14,449 nucleotides of DNA from JAGLTN01 sp035403325 (GTDB lineage: Bacteria > Planctomycetota > Phycisphaerae > Sedimentisphaerales > Anaerobacaceae). Below are positions 9,101 to 14,398 of the stretch, piece after piece; the first letter of the stretch is position 1; each line of letters starts with the position of its first letter. The notes beneath the pieces are model-generated. The model ran no database searches. It was not told the DNA's origin and was given only the letters and a program-made list of their open reading frames with translations. Both the position numbers and the translations under genes were made by a program. The stretch spans positions 1-14,449 of the forward strand of contig CAZBKA010000080.1 of assembly GCA_964492365.1 (NCBI GenBank), in the 5' to 3' direction.

Positions 9101-9294
9101 GCCTTGTAGAAGCCCCGGTCAAATTGTTCGCTGCCAACTTGAATCCAACGTATTGCGACTTTGTGAACTATCTGCTTGCCGTCATCAGCAGCCTGACAGT
9201 TAGGTGTCATTACTGAAAATGTCACCACCAGCAAAATGACTGATAACATAACCAACAAGAAACCTTGGGTAAATTTATTGCCAATTCTTTTCAT
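6196..9294 (-). CDS. Secretin (type II secretion / type IV pilus outer-membrane channel) with helical N-terminus
   Basis: Forms the multimeric outer-membrane gate of a type II secretion or type IV pilus-like machine. The frame is open from a TTG at 9345, but the ATG at 9294 is preferred. It is preceded by GGAGGGG (complement of 9299-9305) and starts a proper signal peptide (residues 1-35, ending NCQA), giving 1032 residues. Order of parts: helical repeats (about 40-215); a Glu/Val-rich linker (215-285); more helical repeats (290-365); a charged coiled coil (365-405); a TPR-like unit (405-450, AYLEQQRYDEALGQLDNLL); an STN-like domain (about 520-625); a Gly/Ser linker with an acidic stretch (640-675); an N-domain (680-735); and the secretin beta region (735-1015) with YQVAIEARFLLV and the hallmark VPDGGTLLLGG (958-968). 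No ATPase, pseudopilin or inner-membrane partner is in the window, so the machine type cannot be fixed. The 3' neighbour is separated by a hairpin. Confidence 0.93.
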   Translation of the reverse strand: MKRIGNKFTQGFLLVMLSVILLVVTFSVMTPNCQAADDGKQIVHKVAIRWIQVGSEQFDRGFYKAAEESLLRAKDYKEYLSVDELNQIETLLTKTKEASVQRDGILKNIKEADALMSSGKTVQAKAYYEKILSNQYLSEEERQLVTASLAKIETKVGGEKNEIAELYNKSVDLFKSGQYEQAREGFIKVSKNGLLVAGAGETAEDYLVKIDNILAKQAPAVEQFEELDEPAKELTEVNDVAVVKDTNEAAELKEFVVEAAPQEAVTVEPTTTEITEVEVATAPEAAVSVEKEDAYIDVINRKRDIIKSHTNAVVTDSTAKANAFISEGKFDEAKDAVETAQRLVNANQLHLGDQLFTEYSNQLGQLHDKIEQGKKDQQIALEEKRRQESIETQKVHREQMEADRQKRVTELMDNANAYLEQQRYDEALGQLDNLLAIDPLNNNALILKQTLEDTIDFRRQLLLEKESEKQRSDMLFSTDESAIPYAQEMTLPKNWREISAKRKPEEAIGQNPVNAAVYKQLGETVNLSELTPDTSFSAALDILKNSVNPPLKIVVMWGDLFDNADIEPTKPINMEAVDEIQLGAALDLLLKSVSGGFAELGYSVEDGVITIATVFSLPSKLETLVYDITDLLGRAADYRTEAPTGGSSSASIDSVGGGFQDSGGSDDELDREELKEDSTERAGGLVVLIQKTIDPESWEDLGGEGSITMYGTKKLIVRQTSEIHGKIDKLLEKLRKSLGYQVAIEARFLLVGENFLEDIGLDVDFSFNLGGNFGWATVNQGSSDMTSTASLADVPGSLAGTGTAAQLSGTGIWDDLLVDFVLRATQAHKDTRSLTAPKVTVINGESADLRVQTVFGYAGDIEVDTTASTAGTADPILMSNINYEDRTVTSGTILNVTPTISHDKKHVILNIEAQLDDFLGFTSRTIDVGMYTNSSSDMNMAIEYPQVETSRVRTRVSVPDGGTLLLGGQKLTAEVETESGVPVLSKMPIIGRAFNNRSKVKDQRILLILVKPTIILQEEAEADAIAAMEGDF

Positions 9295-9298
9295 ATTA

Positions 9299-9305
9299 CC
9301 CCTCC
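9299..9305 (-). promoter_or_regulatory. Ribosome binding site fixing the secretin start
   Basis: GGAGGGG on the minus strand ends 4 bases before the ATG at 9294 (GGAGG ends 6 bases before it). The TTG 17 codons upstream would place charged residues (EFIRRLVWRG) ahead of the signal peptide and lacks such a site, so the internal ATG is the better start. Confidence 0.85.
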
Positions 9306-9815
9306 AGACCAAACGTCGAATAAATTCCATCACCAAAATCCTCAATATAACATCGTAAATTCATTTTTTTTATTCAAAAAAACACTAAACCCCACCGTTA
9401 ACAGTAAGATAGGTTATTTACCGTTATCTTAGCTTATTAAAATTTAGGTAGTTTTGCAAGTAAAAAATCTACCTATCAATACTGAAAAGGCTGTTTTTCC
9501 TATACTTAATTTTCAAAGTCCTATATTGCCTCAAAAAACACGTTAACTCGGGCAATATGCGCCAATTAGATAATGTAGGCAAAAACGGCAAGAAAACGAA
9601 ACTTTTTGCTTTTTTTGCCACAAAAAAGCACTAACTAAGCTCTAATTTTCAAAAGTTCTGTAACGCTCTAAGGAAATCGACTATTAATCGCACGAGCTTT
9701 TCAAAATTAAATAAAAAATAAAAATTTTAAAAATTTAGAAATGAATTTCCAATTTGCCCCCAAAATCGGTTTATTATGCCCATACTATCGGCCTTTGGGG
9801 TAGGTTGAATATGAA

Positions 9816-9838
9816 TTATTTCATTTGTCCTGAAATAA
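9816..9838 (-). terminator. Weak hairpin after the secretin-like N-terminal paralogue
   Basis: An 8-bp AT-rich stem with a 7-base loop, 24 bases downstream of the TAG stop at 9863-9865 in the gene direction, followed by TTCATATT. Position suits a terminator, but the stem has only two C/G pairs and no long T-run, so this is tentative. Confidence 0.3.
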
Positions 9839-9862
9839 AAAGTAAAGACAATGTTCGCTTAG

Positions 9863-11023
9863 CTATTTTTCATGCTCAGCCTTGTCTTCAACCTTATTTT
9901 CTGTCTCACCAAGCCATTCCGTCCTGCCGGCGGTAATCATATCAGACAAAACTTTAAGTTGCTTTGTATACTGAACATAAAGCTCATCCCCAATCATAGC
10001 CTTATTCGCCTCTAATACACTATAAGCTTTTTCAACTGCTTTGTTTGCATGATAGAAACGCCCCTCCCTGGTAAGCTTATCTGCATTATCAACCTCGCTC
10101 TTCACTACCGCTCGGCTGTAACTTTCCTTAACACTCAACTTAGGTTTTGCTGCCGTCTCAACAGCCTCAACCTTGGCAATATCAATTGCTGACTCATTTA
10201 TATCAACAACCTCAATAACACCGTTAACATCTTTAACTTCAACTAGAATTTCCTTTTCTGCCTCACTGGACGCTGGTGTCGCTACTTCAGTCAACAAATT
10301 CTCTTCTGCTTTGGAGTTGTTTGCATCCTCTGTCTTTTTCTCCTCTAAAACGGGAAATTCTGTCCTCTGAACAAGTATCGCATCTATTTTAGCAAGGTAT
10401 TCCTCCGACGATTTACCTTCTTCTGCCTTAAAAAGTTCATCTTTGCTTACTTCTAAAAAGCCTTTCCTCGCAGTTTCATAATCCCCTTTATCAAAGGATT
10501 TTACACTCTCCTTATAAATCTGCGTGACAGCTTTGGTTCGTTGTTTGATTTTCTCGTCAATCTCCTTAAGTGCCTCTTCCACAGAACTAAGCTGATCTGC
10601 GGAAATTCCCTCCGTGCCTTTTGCCTGCTCATAACACGCCTTGGCCCCAAGCAGTTTACCTTCAGCAAGCAGTTGCCCGCCTTTTTCTATGTTTTCTGCG
10701 ATCACGGAACTGCTAACATTGGCACTTTTAACCTTATTCAAAAGGTCATTGATCTGACTGATATCACTTGCCGAAAGATACTTCTGATAATCCAGAGCCC
10801 TGAGCAGTGACTTTTCCGCCTGGCTGTAAAAACCCTTCTCATACTGCTTGGTACCAATCTTTACCCAATCCTGTGCTACCTTGCTAATGATTTTCTGCTT
10901 ATCCACTTCCTTAGACACAGCCTTAGGTTCAACCTTAGACTCTGCAAAACTTAAAGAAGATGAAATGACAAATAAACTCACCAGCAAAACCGCACTCGCA
11001 ATAGAAAATAGTTTTTTATTCAA
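9863..11023 (-). CDS. Exported helical-repeat protein, paralogue of the secretin N-terminal region
   Basis: Starts at a TTG (11023) placed 6 bases after a perfect AGGAGG (complement of 11030-11035), giving 386 residues. A signal peptide occupies residues 1-27 (ending SLSFA). Residues of about 42-215 align along their length with the secretin encoded next door: KGFYSQAEKSLLRALDYQKYL against RGFYKAAEESLLRAKDYKEYL, then GDYETARKGFLEVSK against GQYEQAREGFIKVSK. An acidic Glu/Val linker follows, as in the secretin, and a second matching block (about 305-365: IGDELYVQYTKQLKVLSDMI against LGDQLFTEYSNQLGQLHDKI). It stops where the secretin's coiled coil begins, so it lacks the TPR, STN and channel domains. 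It is probably periplasmic, from a partial gene duplication. A role as partner or competitor of the secretin is inference. A frame extending upstream to a TTG at 11074 has no comparable ribosome site. Confidence 0.87.
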   Translation of the reverse strand: MNKKLFSIASAVLLVSLFVISSSLSFAESKVEPKAVSKEVDKQKIISKVAQDWVKIGTKQYEKGFYSQAEKSLLRALDYQKYLSASDISQINDLLNKVKSANVSSSVIAENIEKGGQLLAEGKLLGAKACYEQAKGTEGISADQLSSVEEALKEIDEKIKQRTKAVTQIYKESVKSFDKGDYETARKGFLEVSKDELFKAEEGKSSEEYLAKIDAILVQRTEFPVLEEKKTEDANNSKAEENLLTEVATPASSEAEKEILVEVKDVNGVIEVVDINESAIDIAKVEAVETAAKPKLSVKESYSRAVVKSEVDNADKLTREGRFYHANKAVEKAYSVLEANKAMIGDELYVQYTKQLKVLSDMITAGRTEWLGETENKVEDKAEHEK

Positions 11024-11029
11024 AATAAA

Positions 11030-11035
11030 CCTCCT
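11030..11035 (-). promoter_or_regulatory. Ribosome binding site pointing to a TTG start
   Basis: A perfect AGGAGG on the minus strand sits 6 bases before TTG at 11021-11023, directly followed by the signal-peptide codons NKKLF. No ATG is near, so a TTG start is the best reading. Confidence 0.85.
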
Positions 11036-11117
11036 GTTCAACAGACAGCAGTAAAATTCAGTTTCAATACACAATTACTTTCAAATTAGATTAACCCTAT
11101 TTAAAGGTAATTGCAAC

Positions 11118-11146
11118 TTTTTGTAAATGAAAAATTGCTTTATAAT
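11118..11146 (+). promoter_or_regulatory. Candidate promoter for tsaB
   Basis: A perfect -10 box TATAAT is at 11141-11146. The best-spaced -35 (TTTTTG at 11118-11123, 17 bases away) is poor; TTGTAA at 11121-11126 is better but only 14 bases away. It lies in the divergent region, about 85 bases upstream of the tsaB start, and is AT-rich. The -10 match carries the call. Confidence 0.4.
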
Positions 11147-11196
11147 TCAATCATCGCTATTATTTGCTCTATTGTTTTAATATTCAGCAACTTAAT

Positions 11197-11228
11197 AACG
11201 GTATTACAAGTAAACGGTATTACAAGTA
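11197..11228 (+). repeat. Exact 16-bp tandem duplication ahead of the tsaB start
   Basis: AACGGTATTACAAGTA occurs at 11197-11212 and again at 11213-11228, ending two bases before the ATG at 11231. It occupies the ribosome-binding region, where no Shine-Dalgarno sequence is visible. It may be a replication-slippage duplication or a binding site. Confidence 0.9.
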
Positions 11229-11230
11229 AA

Positions 11231-11950
11231 ATGACTCATAAACCATTAGTACTATCTGTCGAAACTTCAGGCCGAACAGGCTCTGTTGCCATCGCAAAGG
11301 GCGATAAAATCCTTGAAATACAGCAATTTTCCGCACCAATGAAACATAGCGCAGAGCTTTTCCCACGTCTGAAACAAATGCTGCAAGATAATAATTATAC
11401 CCCCATGCAGATCGAGCAGGTCTACCTGTCTATAGGCCCGGGTTCTTTTACAGGGTTGAGAATTGCAACCACTCTGGCAAAAATGATGCACCTGGCAAAC
11501 AATAATGTAAAAATCGTTGCTGTAGATACACTCGACATTATCGCCGCCAATGCTGACCTGTACATCCAAACCTGCCCTGATTTAGATATTAATAATATCG
11601 CCGTAATTCTTGATGCCAAGAGAGGCCGATTCTTTGCTGCTGCTTATCAAAAAACACCGACTGGTTGGGAAAAAATCATCGATGACTGCCTCATCTCTGC
11701 AAAACAGTTCATACTAAAATTAGACAAACAACAACCTGTCTGGATTCTAGGCGAAGGGCTGGTTTATTACAGCGATGATTTCAAAACTGATAACATCACC
11801 ATCATGGACGAAAAATTCTGGTACCCTTCTGCAGAAAAACTGCACAGCCTAGGATACAATAAAGCCTGTCAAGGCCAATTCGATAATGCCGAGACACTTG
11901 CCCCAGCATATCTCTGCGGACCGCAAGCAGAAAAAAAACGATCCAAATAA
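11231..11950 (+). CDS. tsaB: tRNA threonylcarbamoyladenosine biosynthesis protein TsaB
   Basis: TsaB is the scaffold partner of TsaD in transferring the threonylcarbamoyl group to A37 of ANN-decoding tRNAs (t6A) in the cytosol. The 239-residue product opens with KPLVLSVETSG, the ASKHA-fold beta-hairpin phosphate loop typical of TsaB ('iLaIDTS'). It carries MKHSAELFP (37-45) and the signature IGPGSFTGLRIA (68-79). Length suits the family (about 230 residues). The frame is open upstream to a TTG at 11111, which would add 40 hydrophobic residues. That start is rejected because TsaB is cytosolic and the family begins at this ATG. No Shine-Dalgarno sequence precedes the ATG; a 16-bp tandem repeat is there instead. 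tsaD, tsaE and tsaC are not in the window. Confidence 0.93.
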   Translation: MTHKPLVLSVETSGRTGSVAIAKGDKILEIQQFSAPMKHSAELFPRLKQMLQDNNYTPMQIEQVYLSIGPGSFTGLRIATTLAKMMHLANNNVKIVAVDTLDIIAANADLYIQTCPDLDINNIAVILDAKRGRFFAAAYQKTPTGWEKIIDDCLISAKQFILKLDKQQPVWILGEGLVYYSDDFKTDNITIMDEKFWYPSAEKLHSLGYNKACQGQFDNAETLAPAYLCGPQAEKKRSK

Positions 11951-12037
11951 TTATAAGCAGATAATTTTAAATGGACAATAACCGCAGACAAAAAAATCCC
12001 ATATATCTCCCTCCCAATGGTTAAAATAGATTGACCG

Positions 12038-12058
12038 TAATCGCTTAATTTGCGATTA
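12038..12058 (+). terminator. Possible tsaB terminator
   Basis: TAATCGC (12038-12044) and GCGATTA (12052-12058) form a 7-bp stem with a 7-base loop, extendable by a G-U pair, followed by a T-rich stretch (TATCGCTTTATCTTTTG). It lies 88 bases after the tsaB stop and just before the sigma-factor promoter, so it would insulate the two units. The stem is short and the T-run interrupted. Confidence 0.4.
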
Positions 12059-12092
12059 TATCGCTTTATCTTTTGTTTATTTGATTTTTCCG

Positions 12093-12120
12093 GGAACAAT
12101 TCAGATCGTTATTGGTCTAA
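12093..12120 (+). promoter_or_regulatory. ECF-type promoter upstream of the sigma-factor gene
   Basis: GGAACAA at 12093-12099 and GTCTAA at 12115-12120, 15 bases apart, match the sigma-E-type consensus (GGAACTT, about 15-16 bases, GTCTAA or TCTGA). The -10 element ends 17 bases before the GTG start of an ECF sigma gene, as expected for positive autoregulation. A start of transcription about 7 bases after the -10 would leave a leader of only about ten bases. Confidence 0.75.
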
Positions 12121-12137
12121 GTTAAGGCGTCAGATAA

Positions 12138-12743
12138 GTGCAATTAGAAACGCATAATATTAATATAGATGATTCAGCTTTGGTTCAACAATGCCAAAAG
12201 GGTGATTCCAAGGCATTGGAAAGACTGATAATTAAATATCAGGGACGAATATATAACGTAATTTTGAAAATTTGTGCTAATCCTGACGATGCTGTGGAAC
12301 TTACACAGGAAACATTTGTCAAAGTAATGGAAAACATGGACAAATTCGCAGGCAAAAGCAGCTTTTACACCTGGATTTTCAGAATAGCCGTTAATTTGAC
12401 ACTGAACTATTGCAAAAGAAATGTGAAAATAGGCTTCAGATCGCTCGAAGCAGAAGAGTTGGGGTCCGATTCAGTAAAACAAACTCTTAAGGACTTCATA
12501 GTAAACTCATCAGCACCGGACCCTGCAGTTGTAACGCAGAATAAGGAACTGTGCTCGATAGTAATGGATCTGCTTATGAAACTTGATGAAGAACAGAGAA
12601 CTGTTGTAGTTTTAAGAGATATAGAGTCAATGAGTTATGAAAAAATCGCCATTGTTACCAATACGGAACTTGGAACAGTAAAAAGCAGGTTGTCCCGTGC
12701 AAGAAACAATCTGCACGAAATGCTGGAGGCAATATTAAAATGA
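12138..12743 (+). CDS. ECF-family RNA polymerase sigma factor
   Basis: Directs RNA polymerase to a stress or envelope regulon. The 201 residues hold region 2 at about 14-95 (LVQQCQKGDSKALERLI, DDAVELTQETFVKVME, FYTWIFRIAVNLTLNYCKR) and region 4 at about 143-196, with the helix-turn-helix YEKIAIVTNTELGTVKSRLSRAR. There is no region 1 or region 3, as expected for ECF factors. The start is GTG at 12138, with AAGG at 12124-12127 as a poor ribosome site. No ATG in frame lies before region 2. The stop codon overlaps the next gene (ATGA), and an ECF promoter lies directly upstream, so the factor probably drives its own operon. Its exact ECF subgroup and its regulon are not determinable here. Confidence 0.94.
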   Translation: MQLETHNINIDDSALVQQCQKGDSKALERLIIKYQGRIYNVILKICANPDDAVELTQETFVKVMENMDKFAGKSSFYTWIFRIAVNLTLNYCKRNVKIGFRSLEAEELGSDSVKQTLKDFIVNSSAPDPAVVTQNKELCSIVMDLLMKLDEEQRTVVVLRDIESMSYEKIAIVTNTELGTVKSRLSRARNNLHEMLEAILK

Positions 12744-13735
12744 AAGATGAAAATAGTATTGATGAATTGCTCAACGGCTACATCGACGACGAACTCTCAC
12801 AAAGACAGCAAACTGAAGTTAAAAGGCTGATTAAACACGACAGCGTCATCGCGGAAAAACTGCAGCAACTAAAATTGTGCAAAACTCTCCTCTCTGCAAT
12901 GCCAAGTGAAGTCGCACCTTACGACCTCTTTGAAGATATAAAAAACGCTCTTGAAAGAAAAACCCTGCTTCAGGAAACACCAAAAAGTTTCCAGAAAAAC
13001 CAGGGTGCCAAACATCTCCACTTTAGAAAAATATTGGCCTCTGCTGCAATGATAGCACTTTTCGCAGCTCTGGGAACCATGATATATTCGATAGTGGGCC
13101 CCGCAAAATCGGGTTCATCATCAGACGACTGGAAAAAACTTACCAAATCTGCTGCAGATACACCATTAACTAAACCTGCAGCACCAAAACCCATCGCCGG
13201 ATCGCAACATATTATCGCAAACATAGAACTAAAAACAGACGCATTCATCGCGACAAATGCTTTCATTAAAAAAACAATCGAAGAAAATGGATTTTCAAAC
13301 CAAACCGCGCCGGTGAATCACAATGAAGCTGGTCTTTATTATGTCACTGGAAGCCTCAGCGGTGTTAATCTTCTCTTAGCTGACCTCGAACACATAGAAC
13401 AACGGTTCAAATCTATAAATCTTCAGATCGCCTCAGCTGATAACAAAAATAACTGCTCTGTTGAAAATCTCAGCTTCAACCAGATTCACGAAATAATAAA
13501 TCAATCTACCTTCGATGAAAGCAATAAAATTGCTCAGCAGATCGCCGCATTAAACTGCATCAATTGTACCAAGTCAGAAAATGTATTGGCCTCCGCTTTT
13601 AAAGAAGCTCCGCAATCATTCATGATTCCAAAGCCGGTGCTTACTTCCGCGGACATCGTTTCAAGGCCCACAGACAATAAAGACAACGATAAAAATAAAG
13701 TATACCTGACAATCAAATTGATAACTGCAAAATAA
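12740..13735 (+). CDS. Membrane-bound anti-sigma-like protein
   Basis: Overlaps the sigma-factor gene by 4 bases and has GGAGG at 12725-12729, which indicates translational coupling. Residues 7-50 (IDELLNGYIDDELSQRQQTEVKRLI) resemble the anti-sigma N-terminal domain ('L..YlDgeLs..e...ve..l'). The His-x3-Cys-x2-Cys zinc motif is absent, leaving a single Cys at 47. One transmembrane helix spans about 98-120 (ILASAAMIALFAALGTMIYSIVG), so the first ~97 residues should be cytoplasmic and about 210 residues periplasmic. The outer part has an alternating helix/strand pattern (about 155-235, with GLYYVTGSLSGVNLLLADLEH) that I do not recognise, a CINC pair near residue 275, and a strand-like C-terminus. 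Anti-sigma function is inferred from position and the N-terminal pattern; the sensed signal is unknown. Confidence 0.82.
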   Translation: MKDENSIDELLNGYIDDELSQRQQTEVKRLIKHDSVIAEKLQQLKLCKTLLSAMPSEVAPYDLFEDIKNALERKTLLQETPKSFQKNQGAKHLHFRKILASAAMIALFAALGTMIYSIVGPAKSGSSSDDWKKLTKSAADTPLTKPAAPKPIAGSQHIIANIELKTDAFIATNAFIKKTIEENGFSNQTAPVNHNEAGLYYVTGSLSGVNLLLADLEHIEQRFKSINLQIASADNKNNCSVENLSFNQIHEIINQSTFDESNKIAQQIAALNCINCTKSENVLASAFKEAPQSFMIPKPVLTSADIVSRPTDNKDNDKNKVYLTIKLITAK

Positions 13736-13761
13736 AATCCTCATCAGGAGAGAATTAACAA

Positions 13762-14301
13762 ATGCTTCAAACTGAAAAATGCGCTCTGGTAATAATAGAC
13801 CTTCAAGGCAAACTCGCTGAACTGATGGACAAAAAACAAACCCTCTTCACAAATATAAAAACGCTCATCCAGGCCGCAAAACTGCTCAACATCCCCATAA
13901 TCTACTGCCAGCAATGCCCCAAAGCACTAGGCACAACCATTGAAGAAGTTGCTCAGTTGCTGACAGGCATCGAACCGGTAAACAAAGAAAGTTTCAGTTG
14001 TTGTCTCAACGATGAATTCAACCACAAACTAAATTCGCTCAACAAAAAACAAATCATACTTTGCGGCATAGAAACACATATCTGCGTTTACCAGACTGCC
14101 GCCGATTTATCCAGCCAAGCCAAAGAAGTAACCGTTGTCTCCGATGCCGTTTCATCAAGAACACAAGAAAACAAACAAATTGCCCTCGAAGCAATCAGGC
14201 AGATACCCGCAAAAATAACCTCAACCGAAATGCTCCTCTTCGAACTTTTGAAGTCAGCATCTCACCCCCAATTCAAAGCCATATCAAAACTGATTAAATA
14301 G
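13762..14301 (+). CDS. Isochorismatase-family cysteine hydrolase
   Basis: A 179-residue alpha/beta hydrolase of the isochorismatase-like superfamily, which includes nicotinamidases, YcaC-like and other amidases. The catalytic triad is visible: Asp13 (VIIDLQ), Lys75 (NKESFSC) and Cys108 in CGIETHICV, with the usual cis-peptide segment before it. VVSDAVSSRT is the expected following motif. No isochorismate-specific or metal-binding nicotinamidase pattern is evident, so the substrate is open; the 'IETHICVYQTA' style is closest to YcaC-like members. AGGAG (13746-13750) precedes the ATG by 11 bases. It starts 26 bases after the anti-sigma gene with no hairpin between, so it may belong to the sigma-factor operon. 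The protein has no signal peptide and should be cytosolic. Confidence 0.92.
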   Translation: MLQTEKCALVIIDLQGKLAELMDKKQTLFTNIKTLIQAAKLLNIPIIYCQQCPKALGTTIEEVAQLLTGIEPVNKESFSCCLNDEFNHKLNSLNKKQIILCGIETHICVYQTAADLSSQAKEVTVVSDAVSSRTQENKQIALEAIRQIPAKITSTEMLLFELLKSASHPQFKAISKLIK

Positions 14302-14337
14302 CTCAGAGCCACTGGCATAAAAAGCTCTTGCAATAAA

Positions 14338-14371
14338 AAAAGGGAAATATAATTTTCTATATTTCCCTTTT
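14338..14371. terminator. Strong bidirectional intrinsic terminator
   Basis: A perfect 14-bp stem, AAAAGGGAAATATA (14338-14351) with TATATTTCCCTTTT (14358-14371), and a 6-base loop. It lies 36 bases after the isochorismatase stop and 27 bases after the stop of the convergent minus-strand gene. A-rich and T-rich flanks on both sides make it usable from either direction. Confidence 0.88.
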
Positions 14372-14398
14372 AAATTTACCTAACAAACTCATTTTTAA

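Larger units (their letters stand above)
9295..9862. other. 568-bp AT-rich intergenic region upstream of the secretin
   Basis: No credible gene lies here; the only frame in it (9754-9936, plus) runs into the 3' end of the neighbouring gene. It contains several inverted repeats. TAGGTAG (9445-9451) / CTACCTA (9469-9475) and TAAGATA (9405-9411) / TATCTTA (9425-9431) lie 110-180 bases before the secretin start and could shape its leader. TGCTTTTTT (9607-9615) / AAAAAAGCA (9622-9630) is a weak AT-rich hairpin. TTATTTCA (9816-9823) / TGAAATAA (9831-9838) lies just after the upstream gene. A secretin promoter must be here or further upstream, but I could not identify clear boxes. Confidence 0.5.

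Noticed and set aside
9295..9345. Secretin start at the upstream TTG (17 extra residues)
   Set aside because: The ATG at 9294 has a strong GGAGG at the right distance and begins a regular signal peptide.
9754..9936. Plus-strand 60-codon frame in the intergenic gap
   Set aside because: It runs antisense into the end of the secretin-like paralogue and has no ribosome site or recognisable product.
11111..11230. In-frame upstream extension of tsaB adding a 40-residue hydrophobic N-terminus
   Set aside because: It would put a membrane-like segment on a cytosolic tRNA-modification protein, uses a TTG with no ribosome site, and overlaps the TATAAT box and the tandem repeat.
13762..14301. Nicotinamidase or true isochorismatase as the specific product
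   Set aside because: The triad supports only the superfamily; no substrate-specific or metal-binding signature is evident, so no gene symbol was given.
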